DNA from: Spirochaetaceae bacterium
GTDB taxonomy: Bacteria; Spirochaetota; Spirochaetia; SZUA-6; Bin103
Assembly (NCBI GenBank): GCA_028821475.1
Contig: JAPPGB010000044.1
Coordinates: 1 to 34,448, forward strand
Reading direction: 5' to 3'
DNA: 34,448 nt
The notes under the pieces are model-generated. The model did not search any database. It saw nothing but the letters and a program-made list of their open reading frames with translations, and was not told the DNA's origin. Positions within the stretch are counted from its first letter, which is position 1; each line of letters starts with the position of its first letter. Shown here in pieces: positions 15,076 through 23,086 of this stretch. Made by a program: the position numbers and the translations under genes.

Positions 15076-16512
15076 TGGCTGCGCGGTTGCCGGTTCCAGC
15101 ATCCGTTCCTCGATCTGCCCGCCGAGCGTGCGGATCTTGGCGAGCACCGACTGGTAGCCACGCTCGATGTTGCCGACCTGGGTGAGCGTGCTCTCCCCGT
15201 CCGCCACCAGGGCGGCAAGCAGGTAGGCGAACCCGGCGCGCAGGTCGGGCACCTCGAGCTCACCCGCAACCAGCGGGGTGGGACCGGAAATCACCGCGCT
15301 ATGGTAGCAGCCCCGGCCGCGGAACCGGCACGCGGCGCTGCCCAGACACTCGGTGCTCAGGTCCACCGCGGCGCCCATCTCGCCGAGCGCGTCGGCATAC
15401 CCGAGCCGCCGCTCGTAGACGGTCTCGTGAATGATCGATACGCCGTCGGCCTGGGTGAGCAGCACCACCAGGGGCGGCTGCCAGTCGGTCATGAATCCGG
15501 GGTGCGGCGCCGTTTCCACCGTTACCGGTCGGAGCCGGCGCGGGGCGCGGAACCGGATGCCGGCGGCATCCGCGTCGCAGGTTCCACCCACGCTGCGCAG
15601 CACGGCCAGGAAGGAGCGCAGGTGGGCGGGTTCGGCGCCGCGCACGAACAGGTCGCCGCCGGTGGCGACCGCTGCCGCCGCGTAGGAGGCCGCCTCCAGG
15701 CGATCGCCGATGATCCGGTGCCGGGCCCCGTGCAGGGACGCCACGCCGTCGATTACCCAGGTGCGCCCGCCCGCGTGCTCGATGCGCGCCCCCATGGCGC
15801 GCAGCAGGCCGACCAGATTGCCGATCTCCGGCTCGATGGCGGCGTTGCGCAGCATCGTCCGCCCCATCGCCCCCGCGGCCGCGACCAGAACCTGCTCGGT
15901 GGCGCCGACACTCGGGTAGGCGAGCCGGATGTCGGCACCACGCAGCACGTCTCCGCGAAACCGGGTAATGACCCCGTCGCGCTCGATGTCGACGCCCAGG
16001 AGACGCAGCGCGTGCAGGTGAAAGTCGATGGGACGGGCACCGATGGCGTCGCCCCCGATGGCGGCGATCTGCGCGCGACCGGTCCGGTGCAGCAGCGCCG
16101 CGATGAACAGCATGCAGGAGCGGTGTTCGGGACTCACGTCGGCCGGTATGCGCCAGCCGTTGACGGTGGAGGGGTCGACTTCCAGCGTGGACGCGTCGAG
16201 CCACCGCCAGCGCACCCCGAGAGCGGCGCAGATGCGCAGGGTCAGTTGCACTTCGCCGATGCGCGGCACGTTCTCAAGCACACTCGGCTGCGGCGCCAGC
16301 AGCGCGGCGATGATCATCTTCGGCGCCGCGTTCTTGGCTCCGGCGACCGCCAGCTCGCCGTGCAGCGGCTTGCCCCCGCTGACCCGGTAGGCGCGTTCGG
16401 CGCCGGCGGTCAGCGGATCGGGCGCCGGGACGATGGCGTCCCGGACGGTGCGGCGGATGCCGGCGCCCGTATCGGTAGCGAACGAGTCAATGGAATCGGT
16501 GTGAGTACGCAC
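15064..16512 (-). CDS. murA: UDP-GlcNAc 1-carboxyvinyltransferase with Asp at the Cys115 position
   Basis: MurA transfers enolpyruvate from PEP to UDP-GlcNAc, the first committed step of peptidoglycan synthesis. The two-domain EPT fold is clear: AVAGAKNAAPKM (Lys60/Asn61), GGDAIGARPIDFH (153-165), TAPHPGFMTDWQ and the late EVPDLRAGFAYLLAALVADG. In the catalytic loop the residue equal to E. coli Cys115 is Asp155. This Cys-to-Asp form occurs naturally in mycobacteria, Chlamydia and Borrelia and makes the enzyme insensitive to fosfomycin. The 482 residues include about 40 extra N-terminal residues from the GTG at 16512; a later start is possible. It lies downstream of rpmE2 on the same strand. 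Confidence 0.92.
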   Translation of the reverse strand: MRTHTDSIDSFATDTGAGIRRTVRDAIVPAPDPLTAGAERAYRVSGGKPLHGELAVAGAKNAAPKMIIAALLAPQPSVLENVPRIGEVQLTLRICAALGVRWRWLDASTLEVDPSTVNGWRIPADVSPEHRSCMLFIAALLHRTGRAQIAAIGGDAIGARPIDFHLHALRLLGVDIERDGVITRFRGDVLRGADIRLAYPSVGATEQVLVAAAGAMGRTMLRNAAIEPEIGNLVGLLRAMGARIEHAGGRTWVIDGVASLHGARHRIIGDRLEAASYAAAAVATGGDLFVRGAEPAHLRSFLAVLRSVGGTCDADAAGIRFRAPRRLRPVTVETAPHPGFMTDWQPPLVVLLTQADGVSIIHETVYERRLGYADALGEMGAAVDLSTECLGSAACRFRGRGCYHSAVISGPTPLVAGELEVPDLRAGFAYLLAALVADGESTLTQVGNIERGYQSVLAKIRTLGGQIEERMLEPATAQPATA

Positions 16513-16615
16513 GAGGCCCCCAGCGCGAACGAGTTACTCTCAATGTTCGGCGGCGATGGCTCCGCAGCCAAGCTGCGACGGCGCCACGGCCAACCTGGAG
16601 GACGTGGCGGGAACG

Positions 16616-16867
16616 TCAGGAACCGCGCAGACCGTAGCGGCGGCGAAACTTCTCGATGCGGCCCGCGCTGTCGACCAGCGTCTGCTTGCCGGTATAGAAC
16701 GGGTGCGATGCGCTGGAGATCTCGATATTGATCAGTGGATACTCCTTACCGTCCTGCCAAGTGATCCTTTCCTTCGACGACTGGGTGGAACGGCTCAGGA
16801 ACTCGAAGTCGGAAGAGGTGTCCTTGAACACCACGAAGTGGTACTTGGGATGAATATCCTGCTGCAT
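16616..16867 (-). CDS. rpmE2: 50S ribosomal protein L31, type B
   Basis: An 83-residue L31 of the zinc-free type B form: [20 protein letters not shown]-type [30 protein letters not shown] and the ending [10 protein letters not shown]. It lacks the CxxC pair that marks the zinc-binding type A form. In bacteria with both forms type B replaces type A under zinc shortage, but many have only type B. No Zur box is evident in the 111-base gap upstream. AGAGGC lies close before the ATG at 16865-16867. Confidence 0.96.
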   Translation of the reverse strand: MQQDIHPKYHFVVFKDTSSDFEFLSRSTQSSKERITWQDGKEYPLINIEISSASHPFYTGKQTLVDSAGRIEKFRRRYGLRGS

Positions 16868-16978
16868 GCGTGCTGCCTCTTGTGGCCTTTGCTTGTGCCG
16901 GTCCGGGGATTCTGAACTGCCGCCGGAGCTTCCGGCCGGTGTCCGCCGGAGCGTCCCGCCGATCGGACCGGAAGCTCG

Positions 16979-17491
16979 TTATTCGTTCCCCGGTAGACGC
17001 GTAGTATACCAAACGCCGCGCCCGAGCGACAATTTCTTGACGTTGGAAATCTCCGGGGTGCTGCCCTTCCGGTAGCCCCAGAATCGTTCGATCACCTCTT
17101 CCGCGAACTCGATCTGGGTGATCTGCTGCAGGTTCTCGATCTGTTCCCACGACGCCTTCTTTTGCCTGACCTGGGCCGGCGTCATCTCCCGGATTTCCTC
17201 TTCGTACTGTTCAATGAGCGAGTCGATCATCTCGACCAGCTCCTGCTTGTTCACGCTCGGCTCGTCGGGGACCACGTCGGCGGTCACGAACGGCGTGACG
17301 CCGGACTCGGGATCTTCGCCGCCGGCTTCGGCGGCGGTTGCCGCGGCAGCGTCCGGCGCCGGCGCGGTCGCGGAGGCTGCGCCGGCATCGGGGTCGGCGG
17401 CGGGGGTGGGGGGCGGGTCCGGCTTCTTGCGGAAGGTGCGGTACAGAATGTAGATGGCAATGATTACGCCGCCCAGGAGTGCGAAGGTCAT
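16979..17491 (-). CDS. Membrane-anchored protein of unknown function
   Basis: A 170-residue protein I do not recognise. It begins with one transmembrane helix (MTFALLGGVIIAIYILYRTF) and a basic RKK stop-transfer, then a Pro/Ala-rich linker (about 25-75). A charged, probably helical C-terminal domain (about 85-170) includes EMIDSLIEQYEEEIREMT, SWEQIENLQQITQIEFAEEVIERFWGYRKG and LSLGRGVWYTTRLPG. The topology suggests a single anchor with a cytosolic domain. AGGAAG lies 9 bases before the ATG at 17489-17491. It precedes rpmE2 in the same orientation with a 111-base gap. Confidence 0.75.
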   Translation of the reverse strand: MTFALLGGVIIAIYILYRTFRKKPDPPPTPAADPDAGAASATAPAPDAAAATAAEAGGEDPESGVTPFVTADVVPDEPSVNKQELVEMIDSLIEQYEEEIREMTPAQVRQKKASWEQIENLQQITQIEFAEEVIERFWGYRKGSTPEISNVKKLSLGRGVWYTTRLPGNE

Positions 17492-17571
17492 GACTTGGGG
17501 CTTCCTGCGACTAAGGTACCGCCGCGCGCGCGTGATCGCATACTGTCCGCCAGCATAACATGCACGGGCAC

Positions 17572-17916
17572 TTACGCCACGACCTCGGGATCGATGCCGA
17601 CGCCCAGCCCGGGAGTGGTGGGCACGGGCATGCAGCCGCCGGGACCGACCCCGGGCGGCTCGGCCAGGGTGGCGAACAGGTGCCGGTAGTGGTCGGCACC
17701 GACCAGGTGCGGCTTCGCCGCCGCCACCACGTCGGCAGCCACGTCGGGGCCGATGCCGGTGACGCCGGCATCGGTACGCACCTCCAGGTACGCGCCGCCG
17801 CCGCGCACCACGCGATTCACGCTCCCCGGACTCCACGCCGGCTCGATCTCGCCGACGGTACCCAGTTCCCGTAGCCGCACCCGTACGACATCGGTAATGC
17901 GCAATCGCTCGCTCAT
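17572..17916 (-). pseudogene. Enolase-superfamily (mandelate racemase/MLE-like) gene with its barrel deleted
   Basis: The 114-codon open frame joins two ends of a mandelate racemase/muconate lactonizing enzyme. Residues 1-90 match the N-terminal capping domain (RITDVVRVRLRE, YLEVRTDAGVTGIG, AAKPHLVGADHYRHLFATL). The last 22 residues, VPTTPGLGVGIDPEVV, match the extreme C-terminus of such enzymes. The TIM barrel that holds the metal ligands and catalytic Lys/His, about 250 residues, is missing between them (junction near GPGG-CMPVP). The deletion kept the frame. The product cannot be an active enzyme, though a stable small protein is not excluded. It is divergent from the CoA-transferase gene 91 bases away. 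Confidence 0.7.
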
Positions 17917-18007
17917 CGCAGCAATTGTACCGGCGGCGCGGAAAGCGGGGTAGAGCAGGGGTAGCCGCCGTCGACGGCCGCGGGCGAATGGCGGTAGGGT
18001 GGCGGCA

Positions 18008-19297
18008 ATGGCTGCTGCGTCGCCCCCGCTGAGCGGCATCACCGTGCTCGACCTGACCCGCGTCCTGGCCGGACCCTACTGCACCATGGTGCTGCGCGAT
18101 CTCGGCGCCGAGGTGATCAAGGTGGAGCCTCCGCAGGGCGATGAAGCGCGCGGGTTCGGGCCCTTTCTCGCCAGTGGGGATGGCGGCGGACGCGGTGAGT
18201 CCGCCTACTTCACCAGCCTGAACTGCGGCAAGCGGTCCGTGGTGCTCGACCTCAAGGAGGAGCCGGGCAGCAGTGCGCTGGCCGGGCTGATCCGCCGCGC
18301 CGACGTGCTGGTCGAGAACTTCCGTCCCGGTACGCTGGCGAAGCTGGGGTTTCCCGCCGACCGTCTGCTGGCGCTCAACCCGCGCCTGGTGTACGCCGCC
18401 ATCAGCGGCTTCGGCGCCACCGGTCCGGCCGCTCAGCGACCCGCCTACGACATGATCATTCAGGCGCTGTCCGGACTGATGTCGATCACCGGCACGGAGC
18501 CGGTAGCACCGGCCGGTGCCGCGCCGGACCCGGCCGGTGGCGCGGAGACGCCGACCGCGGCGGCCTCCGCAATGCCGCCCTCCGGATCGGTTCCGCACGG
18601 GCAGCGGGTGCGGGTCGGCACGTCGATCGCCGACATCGTCAGCGGGCTGTACGCCGCGGTCGGCATCGTGGCGGCGCTGGCGCAGCGCGCGCACTCGGGG
18701 CACGGCGCGGTGCTCGACCTGGGCATGCTCGACGCCACCGTCTCGGTGCTGGAGAACGCCGTGGCCCGTTACCAGGTCACCGGTGCGGTGCCGGCCCCCC
18801 TCGGTACCCGCCACCCCTCGATCACCCCGTTCGAGGCCTACGCCACGGCGGACCAGGAGATCGTGGTCGCAGCCGGCAACGACCGCCTGTTCGCCAGCCT
18901 GTGCGCGGTGGTCGGGCGCGGCGACCTGCCTGCCGACCGCCGTTTCGCCAGCAACGCGGCGCGCAACGAGCACGTGGCGGCGCTGAAGGATGAACTGGAG
19001 TCGGCCCTGCGCCGCCGCCCCGGTGCACACTGGCTCGAGCGGCTGGCCGCCGCCGGCGTGCCGGCCGCGCCGGTGAACACCATCGCCGACCTGTTCGAAG
19101 ACCCTCAGATCGCCGCCCGCGGCATGCTGGTGCCGGTAGCCGGGCTGCAGCGCTTCCTGGTGCCCGGCTCGCCGCTCAAGTTCACCGGCGTCGCGGCGGA
19201 AGGCCGGCGCCCGCCGGCGCCCCGGCTCGGCGAGCACACCGCCCAGGTGCTGGCGGAACTCGCGTCGGAGCCCGCCGCCGCCGCTCCCGAAGGCTGA
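18008..19297 (+). CDS. CaiB/BaiF-type CoA-transferase (family III)
   Basis: A 429-residue family III CoA-transferase that moves CoA between carboxylic acids. Family features are GITVLDLTRVLAGPYCTMVLRDLGAEVIKVE at the N-terminus, SLNCGKRSVVLDLK, ADVLVENFRPGTLAKLG, ISGFGATGPAAQRPAYDMIIQALSGLMSITG with the likely catalytic Asp in AYD, and GVPAAPVNTIADLFEDPQ. A low-complexity Ala/Pro-rich insert (about residues 160-200) interrupts the protein after MSITGTEP, before VRVGTSIADIVSGLYA. The acyl substrates cannot be read. The ATG at 18008 is chosen; a GTG three codons upstream is equally possible. The gene converges with the FG-GAP pair, leaving a 240-base gap with nothing recognisable. Confidence 0.92.
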   Translation: MAAASPPLSGITVLDLTRVLAGPYCTMVLRDLGAEVIKVEPPQGDEARGFGPFLASGDGGGRGESAYFTSLNCGKRSVVLDLKEEPGSSALAGLIRRADVLVENFRPGTLAKLGFPADRLLALNPRLVYAAISGFGATGPAAQRPAYDMIIQALSGLMSITGTEPVAPAGAAPDPAGGAETPTAAASAMPPSGSVPHGQRVRVGTSIADIVSGLYAAVGIVAALAQRAHSGHGAVLDLGMLDATVSVLENAVARYQVTGAVPAPLGTRHPSITPFEAYATADQEIVVAAGNDRLFASLCAVVGRGDLPADRRFASNAARNEHVAALKDELESALRRRPGAHWLERLAAAGVPAAPVNTIADLFEDPQIAARGMLVPVAGLQRFLVPGSPLKFTGVAAEGRRPPAPRLGEHTAQVLAELASEPAAAAPEG

Positions 19298-19537
19298 CGC
19301 ACGGCCCCACAGCCGGCGGTGACGGCTTGGCGACCGCCACGCGGGGTTGACCACGTCGGCGGGGAGATGCAGGCGTGGCGGGGCTGGCACCGGCGCCTGC
19401 CGGCGGGCGAGCGCGTGGGCGGCGGTAGCGGGCGGCTGTCGATGCGGCGAGAGCAACGGCGGCGGCCTCGGCGCGCCGGCGGGCACGACAGCGCCACGGC
19501 GCGGCGGGCGCCGGGAGGGTTCGGGGGTGCGGGTCCG

Positions 19538-21304
19538 CTACCGCGGGGCGGGATGGATGGCCGCGATCAGCGTCCCGGCCGTCGGCGCCGGAATGAGCGA
19601 GCGGGTGCCGTCCGGCCAGCGGATTTCCAGGCGGATGAGGGTGGCGCCGCGCGGCACTCCGAAGTGAAGCCGGCTGGTGTCGCCGGAGAAGTAGCCGCTC
19701 TGCGACCGCACTTCGCGGGTCAACTGCAGCGGCGCCCCGCCGAGTTCGCCCACCAGCCGCACCTGGGCGCCGATGGCGTGCGTGTTGCCGGTGCCGGGCT
19801 GGCGCAGGTCGACCAGCAGGTTGGCGCCGCCGCAGACGCGGTTCTCGAACACCTGCGACGGTTCGCGCATGTTGCTCACTACCACGTCCAGGTCGCCGTC
19901 GCCGTCCAGGTCCGCCATGCTCATGCCGCGCCCGCTGCGCTCGCTGCCCAGCCGCCACTCCGGCGCCGGGGCGAAGCTGCCGTCGCCGCGGTTGCGCAGC
20001 GCCTGGTTCTGCTCCACCAACTCGTCATCGGGCAGATGTCCAAATACCAACGCGTCGATCATGCCGTTCACCGCGTACAGGTCCAGGAAGCCGTCGCTGT
20101 CCAGGTCGCCGAACTTGGCCGACCAGGTCCAGCCGGTGGCGTCCACGCCGCGCTCCGGGGCCGCGTTGTCGAATGCCACGGCCCCGCCGGCGCCGGCATC
20201 GGGTTCCGGCAGCAGCAGCACGTTTTCGTTGGCCTGCACGTCGTCGGGCGGCGGCAGGATGGTGATCCGCTCCCACGCGTAGCTCACCTCCGGGTCGCGC
20301 CGGTAGGGCTTCATGTCCGCCACGAACAGTTCGTCGCGGCCGTCGTTGTCGATGTCGCCGGCGTCGTAGCTCATGGTGTTGGTGGCGGTGGCGCGGAACG
20401 GCGCCGCTTCCCGCCAGCCGTGCTCGGCGTCCGGCGCGCGCAGGAACACCTGGTCCGGGTGGTCGTAGTCGTTGCCGATGATGATGTCGGGGAGCCGGTC
20501 GCCGTTCAGGTCGGTGAGCAGCACTGCCAGCGCCTCGGCCGTCTTGCCGAGCAGGGTGAGGTGCAGGCTGCCGTCGCGGTTTTCGTAGTAGGCCACGCCG
20601 CCGCCGAGGGCGAAACCGCCGCCCAGGTCGGGCAGCTCGCTGTTGTAGCTGCCGGTCACCAGGTCCAGGTCGCCGTCGCCGTCCAGGTCGCCCCAGCCCA
20701 TGGCGTTGGCGATGTAGCCGGCGCCGAGGCGGGCCACGCGGTGGTACCGGTCGTAGGCGGCGGCGCCGGGGCCGGCCGCCCCCAGGCTGAGCCACAGCGA
20801 CGGCGGCGCGCCCGGGTGGGTAAAGGCCAGGTCGAGCCAGCCGTCGCCGTCGAAGTCGATGGCGTTGACTGCCCGCGCGGCGCCGGTGGCCAGCGGCTCG
20901 GCGCGGAATCGCATGCCGCCCTCGTTCCAGTACACCGTGCTCGGGCGCGCCAGGTTGGCCAGCACCAGGTCCAGGTCGCCGTCATTGTCCAGGTCGCCCA
21001 CGGCCAGGCCGGAGCCGATGGTGTCGAAATTGGTGATGCGCCCGCCGAGCCACTCGATGCGGTGCTCCAGGTCGATGGCGCCAAAGCCGCCGTCGCACGC
21101 CGCCGGCTCGGCCAGCGGGGTGACCGTGTAGGGCGGCGGCGCGGCCGGCGGTAGCGTGGAAACGACGAGCGGCGGCGGATCGGATGCGCACGCTGCCAAC
21201 ACCGTCAGCGCCGCCAGCAGGACAGTGGTTGCGCGCACGCCGCGGGCCGCCGGCTCGGCGGTCGGGGTTGCCTTCGCGCCGGCCGGGCGGAACGTGACGG
21301 TCAC
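19538..21304 (-). CDS. FG-GAP/VCBS repeat lipoprotein with ASPIC/UnbV domain (paralogue 1)
   Basis: A 588-residue exported protein. The signal ends at a lipobox, LTVLAACASDPPP, so it is probably a lipoprotein. The body is a beta-propeller of FG-GAP/VCBS repeats carrying calcium-loop motifs such as DLDNDGDLDLVL, DLDGDGDLDLVT, DIDNDGRDELFV and DLDSDGFLDLYA. The C-terminus (about 500-588) is an ASPIC/UnbV domain with NTHAIGAQVRL, QSGYFSGDTSRLHFGV and IRWPDG. Such CRTAC1-like proteins bind calcium at the cell surface; the ligand is unknown. The GTG start overlaps the stop of the upstream paralogue (GTGA), so both are co-translated. A later in-frame start nearer the signal is possible. Confidence 0.88.
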   Translation of the reverse strand: MTVTFRPAGAKATPTAEPAARGVRATTVLLAALTVLAACASDPPPLVVSTLPPAAPPPYTVTPLAEPAACDGGFGAIDLEHRIEWLGGRITNFDTIGSGLAVGDLDNDGDLDLVLANLARPSTVYWNEGGMRFRAEPLATGAARAVNAIDFDGDGWLDLAFTHPGAPPSLWLSLGAAGPGAAAYDRYHRVARLGAGYIANAMGWGDLDGDGDLDLVTGSYNSELPDLGGGFALGGGVAYYENRDGSLHLTLLGKTAEALAVLLTDLNGDRLPDIIIGNDYDHPDQVFLRAPDAEHGWREAAPFRATATNTMSYDAGDIDNDGRDELFVADMKPYRRDPEVSYAWERITILPPPDDVQANENVLLLPEPDAGAGGAVAFDNAAPERGVDATGWTWSAKFGDLDSDGFLDLYAVNGMIDALVFGHLPDDELVEQNQALRNRGDGSFAPAPEWRLGSERSGRGMSMADLDGDGDLDVVVSNMREPSQVFENRVCGGANLLVDLRQPGTGNTHAIGAQVRLVGELGGAPLQLTREVRSQSGYFSGDTSRLHFGVPRGATLIRLEIRWPDGTRSLIPAPTAGTLIAAIHPAPR

Positions 21305-23046
21305 CGGCGCGTCACGGTCACCCGCGTCGCCGGCGCGAGGTCGCGCACCACCGAGCGCTCGCCGTCCGGCCAAGTGATCGCCAGCGCCGCGGGGGCGTCG
21401 CCGGCGGGGATGCCGAAGTGCAGCCGGCTGGTGTCTCCCGACAGGTAGCCGCTCTGCGCGCGCACCTCGCGCCGTATCTCTACCCCCGCCGCGGTGGTCA
21501 GCACCACCCCGGCGCCGAGCGCGTGGGTATTGGCGGTGCCGGGCCGGCGCAGGTCGACCAGCAGGTGGCCGCCGCCCTCGCACAGGCGGTTCTCGAACAC
21601 CTGCGACGCGGCGCGCAGGTTGCTCACCACGATGTCCAGGTCGCCGTCGCCGTCCAGGTCCGCCATGCTCATGCCGCGCCCGCTGCGCGTGCTGTCCAGG
21701 CCCCACTCCGGCACCGTCACGAAGGTGCCGTCGCCGGCCCCGCGCAGCGCCTGGTTCTCCTCCACCAGCTCGTCGCCCGGCAGGTGGCCGAACACCTCCA
21801 CGGTGATCACGCCGTTGACGACGTACAGGTCCAGGAAGCCGTCGCCGTCCAGGTCGCCGAACTTGGCCGACCAGCTCCAGCCGGTGGCATCCACCCCGGC
21901 CGCTTCCGCCCGGTCCCGGTAGCCGCCGTCGGCGCCGGCCGCCAGCAGCACGTTGGCGTTCACCTGCACCTCGTCCGGCGGACTGGCGGTGCCCAGGTCG
22001 CCCCATGCATCGTGCGTCTCGGCGTCGTCGCGGTACGGCTTCATGTCGGCGGCGAACAGCTCGAAGCGGCCGTCGTTGTCCACGTCGCCGGCGTCGTAGC
22101 TCATCGTGTTGGTGGGCGTGGCGGCGAACGGCTCCACCTGCGCCCAGCCCATCGGCGCCGCGGGGTCGCGGGTGAACACGTAGTCGGGGCGCGCGTAGTC
22201 GTTGCCGATCACGATCTCGCGCACGCCGTCACCGTCCAGGTCGGTCACCAGCACCGCCAGCGCGTCGGCGCCCGAGACCAGCAGCGCCGGCAGCAGTCCG
22301 GGGTTGCGGTTCTCGTAGTAGGCCACGCCGCCGCCCGGGATGAAGCCGTCGAATTCCTTGGCCAGCAGGTAGTCGTAGGTGGCGGTGACGATGTCCAGGT
22401 CGCCGTCGCCGTCCAGGTCGCTCCAGTCCATCACGTGCGCGAAGTAGCCGGCGCCGAAGTCGGGGTCGCGCACGAACCGGCGCCCGCTGCCGGCGGCACC
22501 GCCGGAGCCGTCATCCGCCGGCGTGTTGCGCCACAGGGCGGGCGGGCGGTTGGTGTGGGTCACGGCCAGGTCGAGCCAGCCGTCGCCGTCGGTATCGACC
22601 GCCACGATGGCGCTGGTGGGCTTGCTGTCCTCGGCGCCGGTCAGGTCCGTGCGCCGGAACCGCGGCGCACCGCCGGGCATGGTTTCGTTCCACAGCAGGG
22701 CGGTCGGTCCGTCCAGGTTGGCCAGCACCAGGTCGACGTCGCCGTCGTTGTCCAGGTCTCCGGCGGCCAGGCCGGCGCCGAGCGAGTCGTAGTTGAACAC
22801 CCGTGGCGAGTCCACCTCGATTTCGTGCGGCAGGTCGGCGGCGACGAACGTGCCGCTGCACTGTCCGGCGGCGAGCGGGACCGTCTCCACGCTCACCGGG
22901 GCGTGGCCCGCCAGCACGTCCGCCAGAGAGGCGCACCCACCGAGGCTCAGCACCGCGGCGAGCGCCAGCAGCGCTGGCGGGGCGAAGAAGACGAATGGAC
23001 GGAAGGTTGACCCAGTATCCAAAGCGTCGGTATGGTAGCCTGTCAC
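21301..23046 (-). CDS. FG-GAP/VCBS repeat lipoprotein with ASPIC/UnbV domain (paralogue 2)
   Basis: A 581-residue close paralogue of the next gene with the same order of parts: lipobox LSLGGCASLADV, repeats DLDNDGDVDLVLANL, DTDGDGWLDLAVTH, DLDGDGDLDIVTATY, DVDNDGRFELFAAD and DLDGDGFLDLYVVNG, then the ASPIC/UnbV domain with NTHALGAGVVL, QSGYLSGDTSRLHFGI and ITWPDG. Long blocks such as RSGRGMSMADLDGDGDLD are shared word for word with paralogue 1, so the pair arose by tandem duplication. The GTG at 23046 is the nearest start before the signal peptide (a TTG at 23022 is an alternative). It is divergent from the peptide-binding protein gene 40 bases away. Confidence 0.88.
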   Translation of the reverse strand: MTGYHTDALDTGSTFRPFVFFAPPALLALAAVLSLGGCASLADVLAGHAPVSVETVPLAAGQCSGTFVAADLPHEIEVDSPRVFNYDSLGAGLAAGDLDNDGDVDLVLANLDGPTALLWNETMPGGAPRFRRTDLTGAEDSKPTSAIVAVDTDGDGWLDLAVTHTNRPPALWRNTPADDGSGGAAGSGRRFVRDPDFGAGYFAHVMDWSDLDGDGDLDIVTATYDYLLAKEFDGFIPGGGVAYYENRNPGLLPALLVSGADALAVLVTDLDGDGVREIVIGNDYARPDYVFTRDPAAPMGWAQVEPFAATPTNTMSYDAGDVDNDGRFELFAADMKPYRDDAETHDAWGDLGTASPPDEVQVNANVLLAAGADGGYRDRAEAAGVDATGWSWSAKFGDLDGDGFLDLYVVNGVITVEVFGHLPGDELVEENQALRGAGDGTFVTVPEWGLDSTRSGRGMSMADLDGDGDLDIVVSNLRAASQVFENRLCEGGGHLLVDLRRPGTANTHALGAGVVLTTAAGVEIRREVRAQSGYLSGDTSRLHFGIPAGDAPAALAITWPDGERSVVRDLAPATRVTVTRR

Positions 23047-23086
23047 GCAATTCCAATAAACAGAGGTTTGGAAGGAGGAAGATGAA

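Noticed and set aside
19298-19537. Possible small genes between the CoA-transferase and FG-GAP genes
   Set aside because: Open frames here are Arg/Gly/Ala-rich extensions of shadow frames; no ribosome site or domain was seen in the 240-base gap.
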